Notes under the pieces: generated by a model
What the model saw: the letters and a program-made list of their open reading frames with translations, nothing else
What the model was told of the DNA's origin: nothing
Databases searched by the model: none
Made by a program: the position numbers and the translations under genes
From: Polytrichum commune
Lineage: Eukaryota; Streptophyta; Polytrichopsida; Polytrichales; Polytrichaceae
Length of the DNA: 64,000 nt
NCBI GenBank assembly: GCA_950295325.1
Contig: OX485804.1
Location: 53,506,001 to 53,570,000 of the forward strand
Direction of reading: 5' to 3'
Part shown: positions 10,094 to 21,627 of the stretch, one piece after another
Position numbering within the stretch: position 1 is the first letter of the stretch
Layout: the number at the start of each line of letters is the position of its first letter

Positions 10094-11352
10094 CTAATTT
10101 TGTTTGATTAAAAGAGCTTCTTCTTCAGCATCAATTTCTTCTTGCTCAAAATTTTGAAATGTTCTTGTAGTACCAGATTTTAAAATGCGTAGTTTTACCT
10201 CATCAATGGATGCTTGTTCTCCTCGTAAGACTTGTCCTCCCTTCACTGTGCCCTCTTCAACCCGTTTATGTAATTCCACCTCCGCTTCTTCAATCCATAT
10301 TGCATCAAACTTGTCCTTTGTTATGATGCATAAATTATGCAAAAGAATACAAGTTGATACAATATCTGCCATTGATCGTAAAAGAACATCTGCTCTTTTT
10401 GTATAATTCTCCATCTACCCTTCAAAATTCCAAAAGCACGCTCCACACACATTCGGGTTGAAGATTGGATAAAATTCCAATGTGCCTTGTAAGATTCTAG
10501 TCCATCATTACAACCCTTAAATGGACAATACATCTAAGGGTGAACCGGATATGCCGCATCTCCAATTAACTTGTACGGTAGAAATCTTCCCTCCATACAA
10601 GCTCTTCCTACTTTGGTTTGTTGAAAAACAGTCCAATCATGCAAGCTTCCAGCCCACCCGAATTCATAATCCCAAAATATACAATTGGTATCAACAATTC
10701 CTTACAACAAAGCCGAATGAAAAGATTTGCGACAGTAATAATCTTCTCCACCAATAACTGGAGCTAGTACCGGAATGTGTGAACCGTCTATGGCTCCTAT
10801 TATGTAAGGTATATTATGCAATCTCTCAAAGTCTTTCGCTAAAACCCTAAATTTGTTTTCATTTGGAACTTGAATAAAAATCTTTTGCAAATGAAGTCTC
10901 ACCATTTTACAAAATTCTCTCACAATTCTTCAAATTGTACATTCCGCCACCCCATATACCTCTCCAACCATACGCAACCCATCTCCTATACCAAGTCTAG
11001 CCAAAGACATTGCAACCTCTCTTCTGAAATTAGTATGCTGTTTTTTAAAAAACGGACCTAATTTCTCACATAAAAATCTGAATGTAGCATGCGAGACACG
11101 AGTCCTTTCCTTAAACATCTTCTCCGTAAACGAACCCAACAAATACCGGTCTACAAAGCCAGATGGCCTCTCAAAAGTCCAAACAGTTCTCTTTCTAAAC
11201 CCTAAACTTTGAAGGCAAATGCTGAAAATTGCAACATTCGTCCACTCACCTTGTAAAATCAAAGCTTGCATGTTGTTAACATGCTGCGTAATCATGTAGA
11301 GACACCAATACAAGACCATCATCACCACAAGCTTCTTCCTCCTCTCCTCCAT
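10094..11352 (-). pseudogene. PIF/Harbinger transposase (DDE_4 nuclease), decayed
   Basis: Reading from ATG 11352, the N-terminal region (RVSHATFRFLCEKLGPFF, then VAMSLARLGIGDGLRMVG) is the helix-turn-helix part of plant PIF/Harbinger transposases. The nuclease part shows IIGAIDGSHIPV (first Asp), GSLHDWTVFQ, YKLIGDAAYPVHP and CVERAFGILKGRWRII (Glu). One frame holds from 11352 to about 10420 except for stops at about 10927 (TGA), 10699 (TAA) and 10534 (TAG). A one-base loss in an A-run near 10410-10420 shifts the frame; the C-terminus ADVLLRSMADIVSTCILL through an acidic tail continues to 10094. Key acidic residues survive but the gene is broken. Confidence 0.9.
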
Positions 11353-11672
11353 AGTGCTGAAATTTCAGTAAACAAGGCAAAAACGAGAAAGAAAGAAGCA
11401 AAAGAAACCGCCAACAACTAGAAAGAAAGACCGGTCTTGGGGTAGAAAAGAGAGGTAGTGGAGTGGAAGTTGCGATCAACCCTATATTAGAATTATATTA
11501 AAAAAATCAGCACATTATTTTGTGGCCCCTTCTCACTTTACACTATATCCAAAGGACGTCAAATTCAAAGTTTGGCTCCTCAAGAATGAGCCATGGCCCT
11601 TGGCCGGTTTTCTCCACGACTTCTCGTTTCTAGTGTAAAGAGGGCCTAAATCACTAGTTCGTTACCCTTATT

Positions 11673-12209
11673 CTACTTACTAAATAACTAGTTGGTTAGC
11701 CTTACTTTTAATGTAGATGGGTCTTAAATGGTTAATTTTCAAACTAGCCTACTTATGGTATGATATGAAACAAGTAGGTTAGTACGAGATGATTAGCAAA
11801 TCGAAATCAAAATTTAGGAGCTCATATGAATATCTTAGTCATTATCAAAGTGAAGATTATGGTGTTAATAATAATCATATAGGTGTCCATACCTAACTTC
11901 AAGACTTGCACATATACCACTCAATTATACATGTCCAATTAAGAGGAGTGACCACGAAAGGCCATATACATTTGTAAATAATTGTATTTCCTATTTAGTG
12001 TCACCTACATTACATAATTTATGTATTATCCCTATTGTCGAGCAAATCGAATATTTTCATCCGGAAATGTAATGCCTCTAATGACATTACCATTATGTTG
12101 TAATTCTATGCTATATGATTGTGGATAATTTCATTCCTTGCAATGGTTGTAACATGATAGCCTACCAAAATACCAAGTAAAGATAACCAACTAGTTATGT
12201 AATAAGTAG
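11673..12209. mobile_element. 537-bp non-autonomous TIR element
   Basis: The ends form an imperfect inverted repeat of about 35 bp: CTACTTACTAAATAACTAGT then TGGTTAGCCTTACT at 11673, and its complement with AACCAACTAGTTATGTAATA and AGTAG at about 12180-12209. No ORF inside. I cannot define a target duplication, so the superfamily is open. It abuts the right end of the Harbinger element. Confidence 0.6.
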
Positions 12210-13510
12210 GCCTAGCCACTGGGCCCGCCTAGCCACTAGGCCCGACACCACCCTAAATCCGGCCTCCCCCAAAAAGACATGAGGCCCATGGCCCCACCCT
12301 GCCTTGGTGGCAAGCACCACCCCGCCCCCCACCGCACCGCCACCTAGGATCATTGAGGCCCCTGGATGGGCCTTGGTGGATCAACAGTCCGGATGCACCA
12401 TGAAGAATCTCATATATAGCGCCTCAATGACACAGCAACCGAACCGGCAAAAAGGTGTGAATCTTGCCAAGAAAAATGTGGAAATATCAATCCCTTAGAT
12501 ATATCATTTCTAAAACATTCATTGTTTGTGAGGATGGAGTATACATCAAATTTATGCACAATGTTAAACAATATTAATATAATCTGCATTTAAACAAAAT
12601 TGTGATGAAATATAATAATGTATAACTAAAATTTGGGTTAGAATTTACTTAGCAAGTTCAAGTACTTTTCATGCAATAAATCAAAAATATCTTAAATGTT
12701 GTACAAATACTAACAAATTGGGTTTTACAAATTATGTTGGGTTAATAATTTAAGGCTGCTAAACACTACATCACATTTTCAATTAGTATTGAGTCAACAA
12801 ATATCATATTCAATGTACATATTTTCCCACATGCAATATTTTTAGCTATACTATGATAGGGTCTTATATTAATAAATTGCAAGGGCAAACACCTTGATGG
12901 AGAGACTCATAAATATTCAAAAAAAAAATTATGAACAAACGTAATCTAGTACATGTAATTTAAAATGTGTACTATGGATAATAAGTTTTCAAACTTGCAA
13001 GATGGATTTTAGATTGTTATGCGTAAATTATATTGACAATGTAGTGTTTTCATAATCTATAACTAGTTTCCTTTCATATATTGTTTTGTTAGTTAGTTTT
13101 AAGCACATGCAAATATGTATGATAAGGAAACTAGTCAATAAGAAAGGAAATAAATAGTGCTTCAAAGAAACCACCTCATTTCACTAATTGACAATCATTT
13201 TTAAATATAAAAATTATTTCAAAACTTGAAAACAAATAAAAACAATATTGCTGTATTCAATTTCACATCTTCTCAAGTAGAGATAATAATTGATACAGCC
13301 GAAGGCCAAACATGTAGATTCAAAATGAATAGATACTTTAATAGATCTCCGATGTTTAAAAGTACTTAAAATCTACTCACTTCTAACAAGTTTTGAAAAA
13401 GAATTTGTAAGTTTTCAGAAACATCTTCAGAAAAATCAAGGCTTCATAATGATTATAATCAAATGATATGAATATCAAATATTGCAATAATTGGCATCAT
13501 ACATTGAACC
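12210..13510. other. AT-rich interval, nothing recognised
   Basis: It starts with a short GC-rich patch (12210-12400) holding a duplicated CCTAGCCACTGGGCCCG / CCTAGCCACTAGGCCCG phrase. The rest is AT-rich with no convincing coding frame, splice-site-flanked exon or inverted repeat. Confidence 0.5.
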
Positions 13511-13710
13511 AGTGCCAAGGAAGTTTTTGGGCAGAGTCAGTCAAGATACTACTGATTCTAAATCAAACTGGTTACATGTTTACATCTTCCAGTTTTGCTT
13601 TATTCATTGGAGGTATATTCCATGTATTCCTCTAAAATGATCAGTAAATCTCCTGAAGTCTTGAACTTCAGCTGATTATTTCTGTAACGAACCACTGGTT
13701 CTCCCCAGAC
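13511..13710 (+). repeat. Dispersed repeat 'D', copy 1 of 3
   Basis: Starts AGTGCCAAGGAAGTTTTTGG and ends GGTTCTCCCCAGAC. Shares most of its length with 43483-43711 and 55989-56211, including GATTCTAAATC, GGTTACATGT, ACATCTTCC and TTTTGCTTTATTCATT. This copy is the most diverged: its CCGG positions read CTGG, as expected from decay of methylated CpG. No ORF. Between 13711 and 14678 I see nothing else. Confidence 0.7.
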
Positions 13711-14678
13711 ATTGGACAATGGAGCTTATTTACAAGAATCTATTTCAAACATGACTCAATATCTTCTACCGTCTGGAAAGCTATAATTATATATGAATAC
13801 ATATGTAAGATGTTACTAAACATTTCATGTACAATATTGTCCTCTATGATGTAATGAATGGCAATTTGTTCCTCTTCTATCCCATGGGATTTTTGAGATT
13901 ATCTTCCTCATATTTTCGTTATACAAGAGTTGAACACATCTCAACCTAGGTTTGGAATGCAAAGGGTGCTCTCGTTGTAAAATGAGCCATAGTAAAGATT
14001 GAGATTGAGAAACAAAACCACAACTTTATATTTGTTAAACAAGCAAATAAATGAAGTTACATCTTGAATCTAAAGCATGAAGAATAAAATAACTAGCAAA
14101 CAAATATGTACGATAAATCTCAAGGGATTGAAAGTCTTTGAGCATTGAGTATGTCCAACACTACTCATCAACTAACTTTATATCTTGTCTTTGTGATGAA
14201 GCAACATAGGCTTTAGTATTTTTTGAGAAAAAAAAAAATACTAAAAGAGTCTATGAATTGAAACATCTTTTCATTCAATATTTCATCACATATTTTATCT
14301 CTTCATTCAATATTTCATGTATTGAAGTTCTTATTTGAGGCATTGACCACAATGAAATATCTTACCTATTTATGGATTTAGAATTTGAAGGATCTGTGAC
14401 ATCTCTAGAGATTCCACTGCAAAATAGAAATCAATTTAAGAGTAACCGTCTTGTCGGATATTATAAATTTTTAACAAAATGTATCACAGGTATTCAAGCC
14501 ATCAACGGAAATTATTGTTTATGGAAGTTTTCTCAAAATATTGGGCATATTCTGGCCCTCGATAGTCTTTGAATGAAATTTATTTGACCTTAAAAAACCA
14601 GCACGATGGCTTCCCAATAAAATGTCTATAATTTGGTGCCAAATGTCAAAACCAGATAATGAAAGAATTGAAGACTCT

Positions 14679-15167
14679 TGAGTACACCGCTTATGGTATT
14701 TAGTGTCAAGTGCCCTATTGGGGACAGACTAAAGTAGATGCCTAGAGGTTGGCTAATTGAAGTGAAAAATGACTTCCATTACCACATTTTAAGGTAGCAT
14801 ATTGGGATACTTTGAGATGATAGTTTTGCATTTTAGTGTGTTGAGAAGTTATCGAGCATACTAATGGCAAGTCTCATGTGTTTACATTTTAGTATGCAAG
14901 AAGAAGAATTTCTTGAGCACACTAATGCCAAATATCATTTGTATACACTTACAATCAGTTTGTCGACCATTGCGTAACAAATAAGTACATCTCATAACAC
15001 TATTGAGCATGTTCATGCCAAGATATTAGTTTGTGAACTTGAACGCCGAGTATCATGAGGTGACACTAATGGTGAAGTTGCTGATCATTAGTGTAACCTA
15101 GCATATGGCTCAAAATAGGGTTAGTGACTACTACTCATGTGACACTAAATACCATGATCGGTGTAGT
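14679..15167. mobile_element. Small CACTA-like TIR element, copy 1
   Basis: The left end TACACCGCTTATGGTATTT then AGTGTCA and the right end TGACACTAAATACCATGATC then GGTGTAGT are inverted repeats of about 27 bp. The same termini occur at 62354-62573, where the left end starts CACTACACCG. A CACTA start suggests a non-autonomous CACTA element. The interior has loosely repeated GAGCATACTAATGGCAAG-type phrases and no ORF. Confidence 0.55.
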
Positions 15168-15633
15168 CATGTTACGTGGCTTCCTCTAATGATCCCAAAA
15201 CATCAACATTATTTGCATAACACTTCAGGTATTCCTAGCAATGTATCCAGGTTAGCAAATTAGAGCTGATACTTGTCTAATTTCCAGAGGCCAATATACA
15301 TTGCCAAATTGAAAGTGAGGCCATGTAGGGTGCCTAACAATAGGCATAATGTTGGGATTGGGAATCACCTACTTGAGAAGTTGCAGAAAGCCGGATACCA
15401 AGGTTTCCTCAAAAGATTTTGGCTGCTCATCAACATCTGTTCAAAACACACATGATTCTTGAAATGTTTACAAGATAAGGATATGCATGCCAAGGGGAAA
15501 TCATGTTAAAAATTCTTAAACAGTTGTAGGAAGCTTCATCCAAGAAACATCCCTTCAGATAATGGCAATTGAGCGCCCTACTTATGTGAATTTATTTAGT
15601 GAGGAAATGAAGATTAGAAAGGGAGAGTAAGAC

Positions 15634-18600
15634 TCACTCTTGTTGCAAAATGTCAGATCTATTTCCTCGGCAAAATTGACTGCCACAAAGGCAATGAAAT
15701 GCAGGAATAGGGTGACTGGTGTCATCAAAATCGATCCCATAGTCCTGCACCAAATTTATCCAATCTGCTTCATGAGATCAAAAGACTGTTATGTGAAGAT
15801 CGTGTTCAGAAACTATGAGATTGATTATACTGTCATGTCATGCCTCTATCACAATGGCCAAAAGGGGAAGCACATACCCAAGTGAGCTCCTCCATGGCTT
15901 TCACTGGACGGTTAGTAAAAAATGCTACCTGCCAGATGCAGCCAAAAACAGTTCCCTCTTTTAGTGAGCAAAATGAACTTCACGTCTGTATAGAGATCAA
16001 CGAAATTATACCTGTACATTCCACGGTGACACATCTCTGCAGAGGTCTACTACACTGTAAGGCAGCTGTATACAAGTTAAACTTCAAAACTGTTCTGTGC
16101 GCTACAGAGAAACTCAAAAGAGCATTGAGACACCTAATGAGGCATATTTTGCATTTTGAAAAGAAAAAAAAACACATTGACAGATAATCATTGGTCACAA
16201 CTGTTAACAGGAGATGAACAAAATATCCTTATTCCTTTAGCTAAAGACAGTGATCCTACAATTCAAAATGATGAGAACCATGATACTTAGTAAATGATGA
16301 TACCAAGATACAGGTAAACCTCATTTCGTGGTGTATCATACGAGTTGCTATATGCCAAGGGACACAATTAAATATAATGACAAGAAAAACTTTCCATGCA
16401 GGACATTCAGCAATAAGCATCTTCAAATTTGATTTATCAGGCACTCAATACTCAATTGACTTTTGCCTAGCCAGCTTTCTCATGAAGTAATTTTATCCCA
16501 CATTTTACAGAGCACGAGTTAGAATCAAACATGGTAGTAGTGATGGTCCGAGGTCTCAATCTGGACGGGCAAGTCTAAGAGATTCCCATCATGGCACCTG
16601 CAAGGTCAATGAATGTCATCACCAATTATAACATTCCTAATTGATATGACTAGGTGCAACAACAAAGGATTGAACAAAAATAATATCAGCATACCCCAGC
16701 ATCTCCAAATTGGTAGATATCTGCAACCAATATTAGATACCAGATCCAAGATATGATGTATCTCTTCATCTGCGTGACAATAGGAGGTTCGGGACATTAA
16801 CCAGAGAGAAAATGTCATGTGCATAGGCAACAATAAATGCCTTGATGGAGTTGCCTACCTGTGATTCAGGAACCTTGCAACATTGCCAAAGAACGTGGCA
16901 TCCAAACAGAGGGCCGTCTCATCCTCCAAGAGTTTTTCAGTTCCCCAGTCAGCATCCAATGTTACAGGAAAAGTATGAGCAATTTCTCCTTGCATTGTTG
17001 ACTTGAGAAGCTTCTCATTCCGGTGAAACATCTCTGTATTTGTTAGAATTTCACCCACATACTCAAACGCAAATGCACCAGCTGGAAGATCCTCCAATGT
17101 CCTGATGCCCCAGCCCTTTCCTTCAGGTGTCATAAAGACCTGTCAAACACACTAGACAACATTCAACAAATATCTACTGAAAACATATGGAGCAAGCTTC
17201 AGAGGCAATGTCCTAAATAATGTCAGTCATTATCTAGATTGACAATATAAGGTCTGGCCGGACCAATGCGTAGTGACATTCCATATCAGAGACAGCATAC
17301 AACATTCACTACCAACACAAAGTAAGGCAGGTTATGTATGAGTTACAGAGTGTACACAAAGATACTGTTGTAGTAGTTTCAGCATGTTTTAGGATACATA
17401 CAGGTGAACGGTATCCCTTTCCTATCCTACACAAGTCATCAATTATCATCGGTATGTAGGAGAACATGAACCTGCGGAACAGATTGCTATTACAATTCTT
17501 GGCTTTGAAAATCTTAACAGTATTACATTGCGTACTGAGAGCAAAGATGGACTCTACAAATACTCAAAGAGCCCTGTTGTAATTGACACCATACAGAACC
17601 AAATAATATTATTATCAATGATAATAATAGAAGCTGGACATCGAAAGAGAATAAGGGTTTCCTTGAGTGGGCTTCTGAAAATGCTCCGCTCTGGGAAGAT
17701 GGTGAATTAAAGACACTTTGGGAAGTATTGTTTCAAATATACCAATGCTTAACACTCCACATTCACAATCTTCTATCTAGTATTCGACAAGGCCTCAGAA
17801 CTTCATCTACATTCTCATTACTTGCCAGCAAATGGCTTCCAAGAAGCCCAACACCTAACCTTGCATTATTGATAAGTCTTATGTAGCAGAAATTATAGAA
17901 AAGATCACCTGACTTACCAGACTACATCATGCTTATCAAAAAAAGACAACTCCACTTGCAAGCATCAAGCATCACATTCATACATTGAGAAGGTACATAA
18001 GATTTGTTATACCCATCAAGTACAAAGCATTGAACTAGCCTTCATTTACAAAGGAAAGTGAGCATCCCAGATGGAAGGGGATGATTTCTGAATAGCACCT
18101 CGAACTTACGTGTGATCCCTCTCTGGACCACACGGTTTCCGCAATTCTTGCTACATCCACACTTGGTGCAGCACTCCTTCACAAAATCTCTTGTAAGATG
18201 CCCTTTACAGACAGGATTATCCTCATTCTTGACCTCTGGGCAGTGAAAACCTGACACACAGTACTCTTTCCGTTTGTCATCCATCTTGTTCCTGAGTACC
18301 TATGACAGTCAAGAACACAATTAAAAACCAATTAGCAATTTACTATAGAGTACCATTAAATGCAGGAAACATCAACAAATTGGAATTATGAACATGGGCA
18401 CCTGTATAACAAATCTTATGTACCTTCTCAATGTATGGCTTACGCAGGCAGCCCCCAGTAGTATAAGCAAATTCACCACCAGTATACCGAGCACAGGCAC
18501 ACGGGTGGGGGGCAGTGAGGCAGTCCTTGAAGCAATCTGAACAGCAGTCACTGTCCACAATACGGTGAAGTGAGAAGTTTACATGTGCCTTCTCAGCAAC

Positions 18601-19863
18601 TTGGCTGCTAGAGATGTAGAAGAATTTTGGTGGGAGTGACTTGCTGTTGGAGTGGTTTACAACAGGTATTGGTATTGTTTCACATCCACGGGATAGATCT
18701 TCCCAATCGTGATTTGGCCTCTCCGGTATGCCTTCTTCATCCTCATAATTGCCATTTTGTTCCCCTGATTCCTCCTCTTGGGGCCTCTTCAACCTCTTGT
18801 ACCCTTTCAAAGGAACAAGCCTCTTTCGCAGTTCACTTGAACCAACCAGATCTAATTCCTCCTTAGGTTGCTTCAACTTCTTTTGCACACTTTCATGTCT
18901 TCCTATTGCTGCTGGCTTTACTTCTGGCTGATCATGCCTTTTGGCTCCTTGCCCAGGGTCATCTGGACGATGGGCAACTCCTTCTCTTGAAGGCACAAAG
19001 GATGATGGTTTATTCTCGAATGATGGCTTCCGGCTGTATTCAACATTTCCCACTCCTTGTGACAGGTTTCCTCCCAACTGTGTGATGTGGCTTTTCGCTA
19101 GGACCTTCAGGCTCGAATGAGAAAAACCATTTTGATTGAGATTAGTCTCCTTGGTGCGATGAGGATGAACAGCAGATCCTTCAGCTGTGTCAGTCACTTC
19201 TGGTTCACACTTAACATTCCTGTTCTGAAAACCAATATTCGAGTGCAAATGAGAAGTCTCTCTTCCAAAATGTTGGCAAACAATTTGCAACATTTCAAGA
19301 GTCAACAAATCCACAAAAAAGTCGTCCAGAAAAAGACATATGAGGAATATGAAAAGAGCATATACATTTACAACACCAGCCATACACTCACCGCTTTAGA
19401 TTGATGTTCCATTATTGCATCTGCCAATGTTTCGTGCAAGTGCTCTTCCTTGATGTCCCACATTGCATCTCCCATTTGCTGCTAGGGGGGAAAACCCCAC
19501 AACCCACCAACTATCAATCAATCAAGGCTTGCACAATAATGCAGCAAAGACATCATCAAGGGAGCTCCTGACACACCTTATGTCACAGAATTAGGTTGAT
19601 GATATACGCATCCTTGCTGCTAACATAGGTCAGACTCCCCGAAGACAGAAATTCGTGAATTCTCTTACCTTGTGAAGTTTCTTGAGAACCTTGAGCACAA
19701 AAACGCGTTTGATATCAAGATTCCTCATCACTTCCACAGCCCTCTCTGTCTGGTCATGACCATCTCGTGGCACTGCTTCATGTGTCTTCTCATCTCCCTC
19801 ATCTCCCTCATCTCCCTCATCTCGTGGGTTCTGCCAATTCGCTGATTCTTGAACAGACATCAT
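15634..19863 (-). CDS. SUVR-type histone-lysine methyltransferase (eight coding exons)
   Basis: Exons, 5' to 3' on the minus strand: 19863-19669, 19478-19392, 19224-18424, 18299-18099, 17139-16859, 16597-16531, 15928-15878, 15744-15634; all introns have GT..AG ends and phases join, giving about 597 aa. ATG 19863 is chosen because TAG precedes it in frame. WIYLD domain at about 40-88 (RAVEVMRNLDI, VLKKLHK, then EEHLHETLADAIME), Lys/Glu-rich linker, pre-SET Cys cluster at about 318-425 (CCSDCFKDC, CACARYTGG, KECCTKCGCSKNCGNR), SET at about 430-564 (GKGWGIRT, EYVGEIL, NVARFLNHRC, AMEELTWDYG), post-SET CLCGSQFC. NHRC and LTWDYG, instead of NHSC and LTYDYG, mark the plant SUVR1/2/4 group. Arabidopsis SUVR4 methylates H3K9 at transposons with ubiquitin bound by WIYLD; SUVR2 acts in transcriptional silencing. 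Nuclear. No breaks seen; expression and exact start are unproven. A duplicated pseudogene is unlikely given intact splice sites. Confidence 0.93.
19478..19485 (-). other. Tandem (NAGNAG) splice acceptor of SUVR exon 2
   Basis: On the minus strand the intron 1 end reads CCCTAGCAG then CAAATGGGAGATG. Both TAG and CAG can serve as acceptor three bases apart; both keep the frame and differ by one Gln at the exon 1/2 junction inside the WIYLD domain. Confidence 0.6.
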
Positions 19864-21258
19864 CGTTGCAAAGTCCACCCAAATTGTAGAACCCTAAGTC
19901 CTAAATCCTCACGTTACAAAGACCTTGAAAACCATCTCAACAACACACTGCCAAATGATCTATCGACATGGTACGATGAGGATGTGACAGAATGGAATCC
20001 AATGTCAGAGAAAGAAACTGTGACTTCATTGTGACTCAACCGGAACCAGCAACAATGTCATGTTATGTTGATGAATCTGTTAAATCAAGAACTTCCAGCA
20101 TCCTGCTCTGCGAGACTACGGATGTCTGACCTCAGAATCCCACTCCCTGACCTCTTGTCAGCCTCCACTCATCACTTATGTAAGTACACACACACACACA
20201 CAGAAAGAATCCTAACAAAGTCTTGAAGAGAAACCAGTGCAAGATTGTTGACCTGGAAGAGAAGAGACGAGAGGTAAGTTTGAGACATCTCAATCAGGAA
20301 GACCCTACTTCCAGAAACAACTGCAACCCTAAAACCCATCCCAAACAAACAAACAAACAAACAAACTAGATACCTTTGATTATGGGGCTAGGAGGCTCTT
20401 AAGTGTACTATGTTGGCTAATTGAGTTCAAGGCTCTACACTCCCAAATTTAGTATTTATGGGCCCAAATTTGGTTTGGGTGCACTTGAGGAGCATAAGCG
20501 TTGTGGTGATGGGGCTCATGTCCTATCTTTAGGGTGTTCCCTCAATTCTAAATAAGTTTATACAACTCCTAAATGCTTCATAAGATTACTACGCCTGCAA
20601 CTCTCATTATGTGGGCCCGCTAAATGCACAAGTGGGATGTTCAAATAGTTGCGCAGGGAGACTCAAATTCAAACTGATCTCCCAACATTCTAAGGGCTCA
20701 CATCGTTGAGTGATGTTATGTTCAGCAATTTTTGAATTCATAGATTGGTGTGGATATATTCACTTGGGCATCGGTTTCAAAATGCATCTCACCTTTTTGT
20801 AATAGACATAACACTACTCAACACTTAGTGCTCGTTCAATGAGCCCTCATAACATAACAATCGGATACTTGGAAAGTTTGTGCATGGAAGCTCAAATGTT
20901 AACTGAGCTCCCAACATCCCAATCTTATATTCCAACAGCCCACATCACTGAGTAACGTTATGGAGTTATCTGCTAATTAGAAAAAATACCAAATGGGTTG
21001 GGGCGGTTTATCAAAATTAGTGTCGGTGCATTGAAACTCCAGAAGAAAGAAGAAGAACTCCAGCCCTTTAGGGGGGCCGGAGTGAATGGAGTGTTGCTCC
21101 ACTCATGAAGTCCTCCTGAAAATAAAGTTGAGTTTAAATGCGTATTGTGGAGAAGTTGGGCGCTCCAAACTACACAGTTTAGCTTGGGAATTGACCCGTC
21201 AAGGTTTATGGGCCGGGTTTAGGCTAAGAGGCGAGGAGAGTTGCTCAAGCTTGTAGCA
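19864..21258. other. Upstream of SUVR: simple repeats and a partial duplication
   Basis: This should contain the SUVR 5' UTR and promoter; I see no clear TATA box or motif. It holds a (CA)8 run at about 20186-20202, an ACAA-repeat at 20342-20366, and a loose duplication about 220 bp apart (20640-20725 and 20860-20960) sharing CTCCCAACAT, CCACATC and GAGTGATGTTATG-like phrases. No gene. Confidence 0.5.
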
Positions 21259-21261
21259 TTA

Positions 21262-21624
21262 GGGCCGGTTCACACTATGCCCAAGTCGAGAGGAGACGCG
21301 TCACTTTTCTGGACCAAACTATGTCAAGAGGAGAAGCCTTTGGGCTGAAAAATATATATTAAAATAATCCACTTGAAAAAAAGTTCGGCCTCTCGACGGA
21401 AGTTTGGGTCGAGCATTTTGCTCGACCCAAACTTTGCTCGAGAGGCCGAATTCTTGGCGTCGTAACTTCCTAAAAGTGTTGCCAGCTAGGCTCTTTTGGA
21501 GGCGATGTCCTTTGGACTTCGGCCTCTAGTGTGAAGGCCGAGAGGACGGACTTTGAACATTTCTGCATTTTCATTGGTCCAAACGCTTCTTCTCTCTAAG
21601 TTTGGCCATAGTGTGAACCAACCC
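21262..21624. mobile_element. Tourist/Harbinger-like MITE, family A (363 bp)
   Basis: Starts GGGCCGGTTCACACTATG and ends CATAGTGTGAACCAACCC, flanked on both sides by TTA (21259-21261, 21625-21627). The centre holds a perfect-looking hairpin in which GTTTGGGTCGAGCA is followed by TGCTCGACCCAAAC (about 21402-21435). No ORF. TSD length and TIR fit PIF/Harbinger. Confidence 0.85.
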
Positions 21625-21627
21625 TTA

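Larger units (their letters stand above)
8655..11646. mobile_element. PIF/Harbinger element (right end found, left end not found)
   Basis: The two convergent ORFs make the coding core. The right terminus reads CTAGTGTAAAGAGGGCC followed by TAA at 11647-11649, which fits a PIF/Harbinger TIR (inward GGCCCTCTTTACACTAG) and a TAA target duplication. About 100 bp inside is a second TTTACACTAT phrase with the subterminal AAAAAATCAGCACATT, shared with the MITE at 28462. I could not find the left TIR; it may lie upstream of 8655 or be lost. The start given is that of the ORF, not the element. Confidence 0.65.

Noticed and set aside
18627-18931. Plus-strand frames opposite SUVR exon 3
   Set aside because: Shadows of the Lys/Glu-rich linker of the SUVR protein; no features of their own.
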